Source: Benincasa hispida
Taxonomy: Eukaryota; Streptophyta; Magnoliopsida; Cucurbitales; Cucurbitaceae
NCBI RefSeq assembly: GCF_009727055.1
Contig: NC_052354.1
Coordinates: 37,021,095 to 37,085,094, forward strand
Direction of reading: 5' to 3'
DNA: 64,000 nucleotides
Position numbers and translations under genes: made by a program
Notes under the pieces: model-generated
What the model saw: only the letters and a program-made list of their open reading frames with translations
Databases searched by the model: none
Told to the model about the DNA's origin: nothing
In this document: piece by piece, positions 47,107-60,568 of the stretch
How positions within the stretch are numbered: position 1 is the stretch's first letter
Layout: every line of letters begins with the position of its first letter

Positions 47107-48952
47107 TGAAGGTCCTTGGGCGGAAAACGGGATCAGGCCCAAACCTAAATTTACATAAATAATTTTACAGCAAACAAAACATACAAATTATGCATTTAAG
47201 TAATTTACAGCATACTAAAACTAATTTACAGAATAGAAAATGGGTTTAGAAACCCTTACCTTTGAAGAACCGTTCTTAAAGTGAAATCCCTCGAATCGAT
47301 GGAACACCACCACGATGGAAACCTCATCCTCTGAATGAGAATCTAGGAGATGCAGACTCTAATTATTTTGGATGAGGAAAAAAGAGAGTTGAGAGGAAGA
47401 GATCAAGAGAGTGAGGAAACTTCAAAGAGAATTACATAACCCTTCTATAATTTTTTAACCACACCCCCACTCCTACACGATGTAGAGAGAAAAGAGGGGG
47501 AAATACCCTCCCTCCCAAAATTGATTTTTAAAAATTAAAGAAAAATAATTTATNATATAACCTATGGTTTCTATTGTAAAAATATGTTATATTGTATCAA
47601 ATATAATATAATCTATAGTTTCAATTCTCTCTTACCAATAGCTTTTAATATAAATCACATTTATATTAAATTTAATTATATGAATCTAATTCATATAATT
47701 CATATTTGAATCATATTCAAATATTTATTTTCATCTCAAATAAACTTTATGTTATAATGTATCAAATACATAATAGTAATTATATCATATATAATTAAAT
47801 TAAAATAATTATATCACATATAATTAATTCCCCCAATTAATTTGAACAATTTAAATTAATCCAAAAATTGATTCTCATTAATTCCCGTTGAGTTACAGAG
47901 GGGACCTCATGGACCTATAACTTGAAGCTCCAACAGTACGTGAATAATTAATTAAAATATTCAACATCTGTCAATTGTCGGGTAGTGCAGTAAAGATCGA
48001 CAACTACACTCTTTGCACTACATATATATTTTTGTGACCATTGGATATAACCAATCAACAGTACGATGACCCTTCACAAATTGTTAATAGTACAACTGAG
48101 TCAAAATTACCGTTTTGCCCATGTAGTTAAATCTTAACTTCTTGAGTACCACTGATCTCTTTAATGAACAATAAATCATAATCCCTCTAATGAACAATAA
48201 ATCATAGTCCAGCTATGACCAAACCTCTCTCGAGTCAGGAGAGGGTATGGTGACACATTATTCAAGCCCTTTTATCAGTCTTTAAGGGAGCAATTTATCT
48301 ACTTATCCCGACAATGGGGAAGGAGTGAATTCCTTCTTGTGTAGCTGTGTTCTCAGCTCCCTAATCAGACGAATCTCTAAAATGATAGGCTTGTTTAGTC
48401 AACGATTTGGCCATTCTTACTCATACAAATCAAAGGACCGCCTTCATAGGCAAAAGTTTACAACTCACTTAGAATTCAAGTCGTGTTACCTATGGTCATC
48501 CTAGTGAAATGTAAGTTTCTATTATGAATGGCATTATATAATGAGACTAAACATTTCGTGGTCCAGTCTTATACAAACTCCTTTGTATAGAATACTCCTG
48601 CTCATATGTCTCTACATGAATGATCATGATCAAATCATTTGTAATACTTTACAACAATTGTAACATCTACAAAGCGGATCATACTCGTAGTATCACCAGG
48701 ATAAGGTATCCAGCCTTATCCATCTACTACAAACCATTTAGGTTATCACTTAAAACATGATCCACCCGTATGTCTCTACATACATGTTTAAACTATAAGA
48801 TAACCTTGGATATTAGTTTATTGATTTGTGGATTTAATGCAACTAAATGTCAAATAAGACATCATATATATTTTATTAAATAAATAAGATGTTTGTACAA
48901 TACAATTATAAACTATAGGACCTAACGAGATTTTAGGACACTAACCTCGACA
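47107..48952 (-). mobile_element. Family A solo-LTR-like copy, minus
   Basis: The complement begins TGTCGAGGTTAGTGTCC at 48952 and ends GGACCTTCA at 47107, about 1.85 kb. The first 500 bp match the A fragments at 32935-33434 and 34444-34943, and continue past the GGCGGTCCTT point where those are cut. No coding sequence. Flanks (actat, ccttt) do not form a target duplication, so the borders or the insertion history are uncertain. One ambiguous base N at 47554. Confidence 0.7.
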
Positions 48953-50559
48953 CCTTTTTTTCATTATCATCTTATTATATTATTATACCATTAAATCTTT
49001 TTAACAAACAAATAAGTATTCACTTTTGTAATCTTGCTGTTTTTTCTATGCCTTTACAATGAGTTAGGCTTCTTTTGTAGGTTTTGTGGTTGATGAAGTT
49101 ATAAATATAGTGTAATTGTTGAAGCTTAAATGGAAATGGAATTATGAATATAGTGTAATTGTAAATAAACGAGCTCTCTTCTTGATTTTTCTCTCCTGAA
49201 TTATATTTGAATTTATATTTTATTATCAAATTATATTTCATCTAACTACTTATCAAATTAATCACAATAAACAAAAACTTCCTGATTTTTCTCTTCAATT
49301 TATATTTGAATTTATCTTTTATTATCAAATTTGGTTTTATCTAACTCACTTTCGATTTGTTTAAATATTTGTTACAAATTCAATTGTATCTAAATTTTTT
49401 TATTATTATTTTATACATATTGTTATCAAATTAATTTGATCTTTTTTTTTTTCCTTTTTTTTTTTCTCATATTTGCAATATTTTCAATTTTTTTTATATA
49501 GAAACATAAAAAAATGGCTTGTTGTACTTCAAAAGAAACATATAAATGAGAATTAAACTTTAAATGTTTGAAACATGTATATGTGTATATATATATTGTT
49601 CAATTTATTATTATTATTATTATTATTATAAGATAAAAAAAAGCCTTAAATATCATCTTCTTCACTTAGCTGTCCCCAAAATCTCTTTTTCTCTTTCTCA
49701 ATCTCATGTATGCGATTGTTGGTTCAACAACCCTTTCTTGAATTTCATCGTCTTGGCTAGCTTTTGACGACCACCCTCGCTAGATCGTCTACCTTTTTCG
49801 CTCGCACACATTTTTCCTACTTTTGTTTCTACTTTAAACATCTTTTTCAACAATGATGTTCTGGAATTGATAGTGTTTAAAGTTGGTTTTCAAGATTCTA
49901 TGAGTAAAATGGTCACATGGAATGAAGATGATGAAACTCCCTACAACTAGTTGGTATCAAACGCAATCATATTTCCAATAGTCATATCATCCTGAAGTTG
50001 CAATTCCTTTAAAGATTCAATTGCTAACTCCAATCAACTTTGTTCTTTTTCACCTTCGAGCAAGTCCATCGTTGTGGACATCCATAAGTTTCTAATGACC
50101 CCCACCATTCGCGATCGTCATATTCCCTCGCATACACACGTTCTATAAGCAGTCAGAAGCATTAAGGACCATATTTGGTGATTTTAACTTTTGCATCTGG
50201 AATGTTTAGATACAGTATATTTGTGGTTCTAGAATATTTAGGTAGAGTGTATTTGTGGTATTCAAGTTGTTTTTGAAGCAGTGCATCTTTGCATTCTCGT
50301 TTGTAGTTAATTTTGTTGTTTTAGGGATAGTTTTTCATTTACTAATTAGTATTTTCTATTATATAATTTTGTTTTGCTATTTTTATAATTTTGAAACCTT
50401 TTTACCATTTTTTCAAATGAAATTTTAAAATTTACTATTAATTTCAATTAATTTCAATAAGTTTAGTTAGATGAGGTTCAAACAAGGAAGAGATAGACAA
50501 TAATATGTATTTTTGTATTGATATCTAAAGATACTATCAGCCTATTTATAAAGAGGCTA
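48953..50559. other. Spacer with microsatellite
   Basis: Contains an ATT microsatellite at 49606-49629. The stretch 49660-50160 has more balanced composition but no open frame or domain I can support. Confidence 0.4.
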
Positions 50560-50703
50560 AATGCATGTTTGAAATGATTGAGAATTAGTTTTGGTGATTA
50601 AATCCATAGCTTGATCTTTGAAAGACATGAAGCGAACAACATCTTTACGAACAATCTTTTCCCATAGAAAATGATAATCAATCTCAATATGCTTAATATG
50701 AAC
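50560..50703 (-). pseudogene. Ty1/copia RNase H tail fragment
   Basis: The minus strand reads HIKHIEIDYHFLWEKIVRKD, the conserved end of copia RNase H, followed by DVVRFMS-like residues and decay. No other copia domain is near. Confidence 0.7.
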
Positions 50704-51317
50704 GTAAAACAAGAAATTGCTAGTTAAGAAAAAAGTAGGGGATATATTAACAAAAATAGGTCCTTCCAGTTTTCAATTCTAAAGATAGTCCTATTTTTCA
50801 TAAGATTGTTTCCGCAGGTGAAAAGTTACAAAAGCCCTCATAGGGTCTAGCTTTTAAACTTCTCATCTTCCTCCTTTACAATTCTTTGATAAACCAATTT
50901 ACATACGCATTGACTATTTTACTTTTAAGTAGTGATCATCATAATTTGAACTTATTCTATCTAAATCATTTATTCTTTATCTGGCTTTTATAGACCAAGG
51001 TAAATAATAATTGATAGTAAATCAATAATTGATATTATGTTAATTTATAAACCTACTATTTTAATATAAATATGAAAAGTAATATTTTTCAATTCTTGCA
51101 CCCAAAAAAGATAGGCCAAGAACTTAACATTCTGGAATAATGTTATTTCACAATTGCCTTAATACCACCCACCGTAAAAGTTGAATGCTTTTAGTTTTAA
51201 TCAATCCGAACATAGTTCAAATAGATAAGGTATCAATTACCCTTTCAAGATATGTCTTATAAAAACTTGAACATGCACAACACGTATCTAATTCGTAGGT
51301 AGTACTTGAAATTCTTT

Positions 51318-51652
51318 TTGGTTAAACTACCATTTTAGTCCCAATACTTTTGTTCAATTTTAGCCTCTAGTAGTCCAATTTTAGTCCATGTACTTTCAAA
51401 AATTTAGTCCCTCAAAATTAATTTTTACCGAAATTTGTTTAATAATAATAATAATAACTTTCATGAAAAAAATATAATATGTCAATATATCTTCAAAATT
51501 TATTATAAAAATGCTAATAGATAACAAAAAGTTTTTAGAAAATAACAATAAACTAGTACTAGAAGCTAAATTTAAGATTTATTGAAAGTATAAACACTAG
51601 AATCGAACAAACTTCAAAGTACATGAACCAAAATAATATTTTGACCCTTTTT
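51318..51652. mobile_element. TIR MITE (about 335 bp)
   Basis: Left end ggttaaactaccattttagt faces the right-end complement ggtcaaaatattattttggt; both continue with (c/t)(c/a)atgtactttgaa-like blocks. An ataataata run sits near 51440. Target duplication not resolved. Confidence 0.5.
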
Positions 51653-53260
51653 TTAATATGCAAAAGTGTTTGAGCTAATTTATACGCACCTTAATTAATT
51701 TTCCAAAATAATCTAATTAACCCTGTAACATTTAGATGCCAAAGAAATGATCGATCAAATAAAAAATCTGAACTCAAAAAATAACGGTTATAGTGGGGCC
51801 AGTAGACCAAACCGAAGCTTGCTTAATTCTTACTTTCAAGTTGCAAAACTTTTAACTTATAAACCAAACACTCTCTATACTAAGCTTCTACCCCTACCCT
51901 AAAGGCTTGAAATAAGGTCGTGTCGGTCACCAAACTGGGCACTTTTTAATGATTTGACTTTGTTGAGTTGACTTTTTAATCGTTTGAACGATTATTTTGC
52001 AAAGAGATGTAAAAATAAAATATTTGGAAGGCCAAAAGGAAAGTGGAGAAATTGACCTAAAAGCAAAGCAATCCATTCTTTCTGGTATTATATTGGGATT
52101 AATCCCTTCAAATTAAACCATAAAGCTTCAACTGTCTGTCTAAATTCATCTGTTCCAATCTTCCTTCACGGGCCCTTTAAAAGAAAGCTTAGAAACTAAA
52201 TCTAAGTTGAGACTTTCCTAGAATGTTTTTGTCTAAAATATCAATACATCTAAGTTGAGTTTCCTAGAATGTCTTTGTTCAAGATATCAAATGAGTTTTT
52301 CAACCTACACGACAGAACTGTGATACAGATTTACAATTAAGCACTATTTTGAAAAGTTAGTTTTTGAGAAAAGATTTGCAATGACGTGTGAAAAATGTTC
52401 CAAAATTTATGTTTGTTTTCTCCTAATTTTTCAATTATGTTTTTCCCCTTGAAGAAACACTTGAATTCCAAATCAAATTCTAAAAACAAAAATAAAAAAC
52501 AAAAAATTGAATTAAAAATATATATATATATATANATATATTTTTTAAATTAACTTACTTTTTGAAAACATTAGCAAAACATTAGTAGAAAGTAGACAAA
52601 AAATATATATATAAATTTATGGATAGAAATAGTGGATATAAGTTTGATTTTCAAAATATTCTTTACTTTATTTGTTATTCATATATGTTTTTTTTTAGTT
52701 CAACAATATGCATAAACTCTTTATTAAAGGTACACATTTTACGCCAATTGAGCTTAAAATACATGAGAGAACACAAAGAGCATAAAAACAATAACAAGAG
52801 CCCACAAAAAACATAGGTTAACTCTAAAAGAAATGTCTCCAATCAGAACTAAGAAAACATAAAATTTGACGAAGGACCAAACATCATAAGAAAAGTTCTA
52901 TTGTTTCTTTAAGAGTTCGCCTAAGCGAAAAAGAGACACCTTATCCAGATTCATGGAAAATAACAAGAAAAATTACATGCAAAGTTCGAACATTTAAACA
53001 AAATGTTCGAAAACTTATAGACCAGGACAAAATTACAATTTGAACTAAAAAACAGGGCTAAAATCCCACACATCTAAAGTCCCAAGAAGAAATGAGTCGA
53101 CCCATTAGGAAATCAAACGCCACAATTCATATTAGCAGCAGTCTCAATTGGTTTGGAAAATATATCTTTCATACAATAAGCAATAGTGTGGCTTTCTTCT
53201 TCTATTTTTGCATGCGGTAGTTTATGGAAAAAACTAATGCTCTACGCCCATAGTTCTATT
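51653..53260. other. Spacer
   Basis: AT-rich, no gene seen. A TA microsatellite with an N at 52535 lies at 52518-52545. Confidence 0.4.
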
Positions 53261-53264
53261 ACCT

Positions 53265-53442
53265 CATATTGGAGGTCATTTTGAAATAGTTAAATCACTT
53301 TTGACAGGTTTAAAATCACTCTTAAATATGTGTTTTGTTTGATCTTGAATGAATAGAGATACATTTAAGAGTGATTCTGAAATTTGAACATGTCAAAAGT
53401 GAATTTTAACCCTTTCAAAATCACTTCTCCCAAACAGGCCCT
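53265..53442. mobile_element. MITE remnant with cacttctcccaaacaggccc terminus
   Basis: Right end cacttctcccaaacaggccc followed by TTAA, and a mutated left end ttggaggtcattttgaaata, are inverted repeats. The inner parts (aaatcacttttgacaggttt and aacatgtcaaaagtgaattt) also pair. A degraded Tourist-type MITE. Confidence 0.55.
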
Positions 53443-54329
53443 TAATTCTTCATCCTCATTTCTAGGCAAATAGACAAGCTATCAACAAGGACTTGCCTTC
53501 ATGGTTTGTCCTATAAATCTAAGAAATCAAAACAAAAATTAATATAAATGGGAAGTCTACGAGCAATGGCATTAATAGTTCAAAGGGAGAAGGCTACATA
53601 CTAATTACATTAGTAATTAAGGTTAGAGCTACATATGATGCCTTTAGTGTGTGTATCAAACAAGTAGAAGAAAACTCCTGAATCACTTGGTTAATAATTG
53701 CTATACAAGACAGGTCTTACTCGTTTGCTTGTCCCTGCCGCCACTCAACTCTATAATACTCTATAGCCGCTGAGCTTGTTTGTTTCCTACTCCCTGCACA
53801 TGTGACCAGAAAGGAGACCAGTTATGCAACCAAAAATGAAAATTTAACACTGAGAGGTCTAAAGTAGGCAAAATAATTACAGATGAGGGTAGATAAGACG
53901 ATGTCTGTAAATATAAGATATTAGTCCAAGTATACAAAATATCCCTGACCTTTGGAGTAGATTTTAATTATAATCCTAGACTTTGATAAGTTTCATGTTT
54001 TACCCTGTAACTTTGAAATTGCTCCAACAAATATCTTCTTCATTGAAATAAAAATGGAAATTGATCTGGTAGGACAGCTGATGTGTAAAAATTAGAAAAT
54101 ATACGGATATTATTTACAACCATATAGAAGATTAAAATTATTTTTATGATCTATTTCATCTCAAAGAATATTGTTAACATCATCTACATTTTATACATCA
54201 AGTGACATGTAAATTTACGTGAATGATATTGTAAATGATGCATGTGTACTTTCCAAGTATTACACATTCGTTGTGGCATAAATTTCAATCTCATTATAAA
54301 GAAAAACTCTACATGGATCTTTTAGAACA

Positions 54330-54559
54330 TGTTGAAAATAGAGGGGCCATTATGTATTAGACCTAAGGGTTTTTTAGTCTTTTTACTTTGCCCCATTTTT
54401 TCCCTTTTTCTATATTAGGGTTTTCTATAGCTTATTTATATCTTGGTTTTGTCTTGTATGATGTAAGTTGAATAATAATAAAAAGAACTCTTCTACTGTG
54501 GTTTTTTCTCCCTGTTCGAGGGTTTTCCACTATCTCATGTTTTCTTCTTCTTTCTTTCA
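54330..54559 (+). repeat. 5' LTR of the copia element (230 bp)
   Basis: Pairs with the 3' LTR at 60335-60568 (234 bp). Contains ctatttata-like TATA (cttatttatatcttgg, near 54431) and gaataataataaaa as likely polyadenylation signal. Confidence 0.93.
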
Positions 54560-54579
54560 ATATGGTATCAGAGCTAGAT

Positions 54580-56240
54580 GACAAAACCATAGCTGTCGTT
54601 GACGAAAACACTACCAAAATAGTTAACATCGCCACAACCATCCCTTCTACCGTCGTTCAAGCTGCTATCGACAGGTACCTCTAGTCGCTCCATCTCAGCC
54701 CGATGCAGAAGCTGTCGTCGAACAATGACCAAGGCATCTGAGCAGCGCCATCCGAACAACACCTAACATAGACGATTCCATCCAAGCAACGACTAATGCA
54801 GACAAATCCATCCAAGCCGTGCCTAATGCCATCGAACCAACTCCAACCGTCGAACCAGATCCAATGGCTGACAGAGGCCAACCCGATTCCCCTTTCGATG
54901 TCATCTGGTGCACCGTACTCCATTGTTGATCTTCCCAACGTCGGTCACCCAAGCAGCACAAGCGTTGACAGCCGAAAGTTCATGTTTGAAATGGGTGAAT
55001 CCTCATTTTTCCTTGGTGGACAGCAGCCAACCACATCAGCCCACCCACTTCCTCAACATGCTTCGGCCAGCCATGGTGCTTCAGGTTCGATAGGTCTGTC
55101 TTCAATGGTGGTTCAACAACAATTAATTAGCCTTCAACAACAGATTGCTACCCTTGGGGCAGCCCTTGAAACTACTATAAACCCTCAGTCGAACCCCGCT
55201 AACTCAGATCTATCTTCTGGTCTACCGATGTATTTAGAGAATCCGATAACTGCTTTCCCTAATTTACCTACAATAAACTTTTTGTCTAAATCTATGGAAA
55301 ATTCTACGGGGTTCATTACAGGGGAGAAACTAAATGGCCAGAATTATTTCTCTTGGTTTCAATTCATCAAAATGGCCCTCGAAGGACGTCACAAGTTTGG
55401 GTATCTAACTGGTGAGATACCGAGACCTCGACCTGGAGACCCTCGAGAGCACATTTGGAAGGGAAAAGACTCCTTGCTTCACTCTTTATTAGTTAACAGC
55501 ATGGAACCACAGATAGAGAAACCCTTACTATTTGCTACAACTGCGGGAGATATTTGAGATGTTATACAAAAATTGTACTCTAAGAGGCAAAACGCATCAC
55601 GTTTGTATACCTTGCATAAACAGGTTCATGAGTGCAAACAAGGAACCATGGTTGTTACTTCTTATTTCAATAAACTGTCTTTAATCTGGCAGGAAATGGA
55701 TCTATGTCGGGAAATTGTCTAGGATTGTCCGTGTAGGGGAGTTCAATATCCAAAAACTGAGGAAGTTGATCGTGTTTACAACTTTCTTGCTAGTCTGAAC
55801 TCCAAATTTGATACAGTTCGTAGTCGAATACTGGGACAGAGACCGATACCTTCTCTCATGGAAGTTTGTTCGAAGGTTCGTTTAGAGGAAGATAGATCGA
55901 GTGCTATGAACAATCTTATTGTCAAGACCATTGACTCTGCTGCATTTGGTGCAAAATCATCTGGGTATGATGGTGACAAGCAGAATGGTAAACCTCCTCC
56001 AGTGTGTGAACATTGCAAGAAATTGTGGCGTACTAAGGATCAATGCTGGAAGTTACATGGTCGACCTCCGAATGGAAAACATCGCCCTCCTAATGATAAG
56101 TCAAATCCTGACCGGGCACTTTTCAGTGATTCTATGAATGGTGTTTCACAGTCTCAATCTCAGGTGAATAACCAGAATGACCCTAGTAATGTTGGGGTTG
56201 ATGCAATTGTCCAATCAAGTACTTCTCAGTCCCTTTAGTC
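54580..56240 (+). pseudogene. copia gag
   Basis: The longest open part is 54796-55554. It includes GEKLNGQNYFSWFQFIKMAL near 55323, the LNG..Y..W motif of the UBN2/gag family, and the GYLTGEIPRP segment. A TGA replaces the usual Trp codon at 55556. Gag resumes with KLYSKRQNASRLYTLHKQV near 55570, and a CCHC-like zinc knuckle (CEHCKKLWRTKDQCWKLHG) follows near 56008. Stops at 54591 and around 55720 add to the decay. Confidence 0.85.
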
Positions 56241-56249
56241 ATCTTAGTA

Positions 56250-59200
56250 ATTGAGGGTAAGACACCATGGATACTAGATTCAAGAGGTACAGATCATTTA
56301 ACTGGCTTGTCTGATCAGTTTCTCTCATATTTTTCGAGTGCTGTTAATGAGAAAATTCGGATTTCGGATGGGTCTTTTGCTCTTGTTGCGGGAAAGGATC
56401 ATCTCTCTCCGTTTAAGGGGTTGACTTTACAGAATGTGTTGCATGTCCTGAAAATATCTTACAATTTATTATCTATCAGTAAGATAAGTAGAGATCTGGA
56501 CTGTCGGGTTATTTTCTCACCTGATACTGTTTTATTTCAGGACTTGAGCTCGGGGACGGCGATTGACACTACCCACATGATAGGGGACTCTATTTCCTTT
56601 CTGATGATGCTTCCTCTAGGAGTTTCTTTAGGACTAGTTCGTTGTTTTCTTGTTTTTCAACTTCCGAAAAAGACTATATGTTATGGAATTTTCATCTTAG
56701 TCATCCAAATTTTCAATATATGAAGTATTTATTTCCCCATTTATTACATAATATTGATGTTTCTTCTTTTGCCTTGTGTGTTGTGTGTATTTGTGCAAAA
56801 CAACATCAGGTTACCTTTCCATCCCAACCTTAAAAACCTTCCCAGCCATTCCGTCTTGTCTATAGTGATGTTTGGGTCCCTCAAACATCGCTACTTCGTT
56901 CGGAAAACGTTGGTTTGTGACATTTATTGATAATCACCCCCGTCTTACACGGGTATTTCTTCTCATTGATAAATCAAAGGTAACACTATTTTCCAACAAT
57001 TTTATACTACAGTAGAGACTCAGTTTAACACCAAGATTGTCCTTCTTCGTAATGACACCTTTCATGATTTCTTGGCTTCTAAAGGCATTGTCCACCAAAA
57101 TTCGTGTGCTTATACTCCTCAACAGAATGGGTGGCTGAACGAAAAATTGTCACCTCATTGAGGTTGCTCGATCCCTCATGCTTTCTGCTTCTCTTCTCTC
57201 TTATTTATGGGGAGATGTCGTTCTAACTGCAGCCCATATTATCAGTCAGATGTTTTCCCGTGTTCTCAAATTTCAAAGTCCTCTTGAATGTTTCAAAGAG
57301 TCTTATCTAACCACACGTCTTATTCCTGATATTCCTCTTCGGATTTTTGGATGCACTACTTTTGTCCATAGTCACGATCCTCGCCACACTAAATTTTCCC
57401 CTCGTACTCAGAAGTGTGTCTTTATCGGTATCCTCTCCACCAGAGAGGTTATAAGTGTTTCCATCCATCTTCACAGTAGTACTTTGTCTCTATGGATGTA
57501 ACGTTCCTTGAGGATAAACTTTTCTTTCCTGTTAATCCTCTTCAAGGGGAGAATACTAGTGAAGAGACTAATTGGTCCACATATTCGGTTCCTACGAACT
57601 CTCCCTGAACCTATCCTGGGTACAAATGACATTGTCCTTCCTACTAAACAAGTGTCATGGATAACATACTACAGGAAGAATCTTAGAAAGGAAATAGTGC
57701 CTTCTATTGCTCCACTGGCTACGGTCCATGAATCAGAACCGGCACCAGCTTAAGCTCAAGGTACTCCTGTTTCTGATAATACTGATGTGTGTGTTGAGGG
57801 TGATGTATGTGATGTGGTTGAGAGTGACAAAACTGATGTGATGATTCCAGAAAATGACAAAGTTGAAAGTAGTAATGAGTCATCAGGAGAAACACAAGAG
57901 GATGAGTATTTTCCGCAGGTAATTGAGTGTAACCATCGTCCTCTTATGCAAAATAGGGGGTTATGATGTCTCTCTTGATATACTCATTGCTTTGAAAAAG
58001 AGGATCAGGTCATGTACAAAGTATTCCATGCATAATTTTCTATCTTATAGTAATTTGTCTTCTGAGTTCAGAGCGTTCACTACCAACCTGGATACCGTAA
58101 CAATACCAAACAATATACATATGGCTGTGGAAATTCTTGAATGGAAGGTTGCGGTCATGGAAGAGATGAGAGCTCTTGAAAAGAATAATACATGGGATTG
58201 TGTAGCTCCCTAAAGGGCATAAAACAGTTGTGTGCAAATGGGTATTCACTGTAAAGTATAAGTCTGATGGAACTCTCGATAGGTACAAGGCCAGATTGGT
58301 TGCTAAAGAGTTTACTCAGACTTATGGAATAGACCACTCAGAAACTCTCTCTCCTATAGCGAAACTAAACACAGTTCGAGTCCTTCTCTCAGTAGCAGTT
58401 AACAAAGACTGGCCTCTTCACCAACTTGATGTGAAAAATCCATTCCTGAATGGTGAGTTGGAGGAAGAGGTCTATATGAGTTCACCCCCAGGTTTTGAAA
58501 CTCAATTTGACCATCAGGTCTGTAAACTCAGGAAATCCCTGTATGGTTTGAAACAGTCTCCAAGAGCTTGGTTTGACAGGTTCACCGCTTTTGTTAAGTC
58601 CCAGGTTCTATTCAAGGGCACTCTGATCACACTTTGTTCACAAAGAGATCAATATCAAGGAAAATAGTTGTTCTAATTGTGTACATAGATGATATTGTTC
58701 TGTTTAAGGTATTACCAGGCTGAAAAAGAAAATGACTGATGAATTTGAGATTAAGGATCTTGGAAGTTTAAGGTATTTCCTTGGAATGGAGGTGGCAAGA
58801 TGAAGAGAGGGGATTTCTGTTTCTCAACAGAAATACACACTCGATTTATTGAAGGAGACAGGGATGACTGGTAAACCTGTTGATACACCTGTTGAATTTA
58901 ATGCTAAGTTGGGCAATTCTGTTGACGAAGTTCCTATTAATAAAGAGAGATACCAACATCTAGTGGGAAAATTGATTTACTTATCTCATACTAAACCGGA
59001 TGTATCCTATGCTCTATGAAGCACAGATACTTCATGTGAGGCAAAGAATCCGTATCAGACACGTATCGGATACCTATACTTCAATATACTTCTCAAATAC
59101 TCATCTGACACGCGATTTGACGTATCTATTTCTACGCATACCTTTTTTTAAAGAAAAAAAGATAAACAACTCATCTAATCTTTCCCAATCTAAAACTAGG

Positions 59201-60330
59201 CAACCTATTTAAAAAGCTCACTACTCAAGTCCAAAACTAAAAGGAAAAAAATAAATAAAAGATCAAACCCTAGAATCATCTAATCTTCATCCTCACATTT
59301 GAATCCCCACAAAGTTCACCAAAATATAAACCATTTGGATATCTTCAACAATTCAATGAACAAGTTATTCGTTCATACTTCTCCCTCTAATCTTCTTCTT
59401 CTTCTTTATAATATGAGTCACTTTTCTATTGTATTTTATTAATTATTGTACTTCAACATCTTAGATGTTGCTTTTTTTATATTGTATTTCAGTGTTTGTA
59501 TTCTATTTTGTGCTATTGTTATTAACTTGTATACTGAATTTATCTATATCCTAGGTTTTTTTTAAGAAAAAGAAAATGTATATTCATGTATCAGTATCCT
59601 CATTTTTTAGAAATATATATATTAAAAAAATATATAGAAAATGACATATCCTTAGATGTATTTGTATCTTAGTTTTTCAGAAATTGACGAATCGCCGTAT
59701 CCGATCGTATCCGTATCTGTGTCTGTGCTTCATAGCCTATGTTGTTAGTGTAGTTAGTCAGTATATGCAAGCACCTTACAAGAAACATATGGAGGTTGTA
59801 AATCGGATTCTGAGATATTTGAACACTACTCTAGGTAAAGGCCTGATGTTCAGGAAAATTGACATTGAGACTTACACAGACTCCGATTGGGCAGGTTCTG
59901 TTACAGACAGAAAATCGACTTCAGGGTATTGTACCTTTGTGTGAGATAATCTTGTTACTTGGAGGAGTAAGAAGCAAGGTGTGGTTGCTAGAAATAGTGT
60001 TGAAGCTGAATACAGAGCTGAGTCTGGGAATATGTGAAGAGATATGGTTGAAGAAAGTTTTGTCTAATCTTCATCAAGACAGTGAGACTCCTATGAAGCT
60101 CTATTGTGATAACAAGACGGCTATAAATATAGTCAACAATCCTATGCAACATGATAGAACAAAACATGTGGAGATCGATAGATACTCCATCAAAGAAAAA
60201 CTGTTGTATTCCTTACATCCCTTCTGGCCAACAAGTTGCTGACATTCTCACTAAAGAATTACTCGGGCAAAGCTTTGATACCTATGTTAGCAAGTTGGGT
60301 CTAATTGACATCTACACCCCAACTTGAGGG
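56250..60330 (+). pseudogene. copia pol (protease, integrase, RT, RNase H)
   Basis: Protease site WILDSRGTDHLTG near 56268, with the catalytic DSG changed to DSR. Gag-pre-integrase LWNFHLSHPNF near 56680. Integrase pieces IVHQNSCAYTPQQNG near 57088 and later fragments, with stops. RT begins [20 protein letters not shown] near 58236, then [19 protein letters not shown] near 58423, [15 protein letters not shown] near 58540 and YIDD near 58684. DLGSLRYFLGMEV near 58756. The insert at 59014 splits the VSYA/VSQYM region. RNase H: DSDWAGSVTDRKSTSGYCTF near 59880, TKHVEIDRYSIKEKL near 60163. Multiple frameshifts; inactive. Confidence 0.9.
59014..59735. mobile_element. hAT-like MITE inside copia pol (722 bp)
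   Basis: Ends CTATGAAGCACAGATAC and GTGTCTGTGCTTCATAG are inverted repeats. Flanks CCTATGCT (59006-59013) and CCTATGTT (59736-59743) form an 8-bp duplication with one mismatch, as for hAT elements. Removing the segment reconnects the copia frame at VSY/VVS. Subterminal cgtatc/gatacg repeats are typical of a widespread plant MITE. A long AT-rich core lacks genes. Confidence 0.85.
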
Positions 60331-60334
60331 GGAG

Positions 60335-60568
60335 TGTTGAAAATAGAGGGGTTGTTATGTATTAACCCTAAGGGCTTTTTAGTCTTTTTACTTTATCCTA
60401 ATTTTTCCCTTTTTCTGTATTAGGGTTTTCTATAGCCTATTTATATCTTGGTTCTATCTTGTATGATGTAAGTTGAATAATAATTAAAAAAAAAAGCTCT
60501 TCTACCGTGGTTTTTTCTCCCCGTTTGAGGCTTTTCCACGTAAATCTCATATTTTCTTCTTTCTTTCA
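60335..60568 (+). repeat. 3' LTR of the copia element (234 bp)
   Basis: Same ends as the 5' LTR, with about 20 substitutions and small indels by eye, including an A-run expansion after aataat. Confidence 0.93.

Noticed and set aside
47554..52535. Ambiguous bases N at 47554 and 52535
   Set aside because: Single unresolved bases in AT-rich repeats; sequencing artefacts rather than biology.
54681..54961. Minus-strand open frames within copia gag
   Set aside because: Antisense shadows of gag; composition and position give no independent support.
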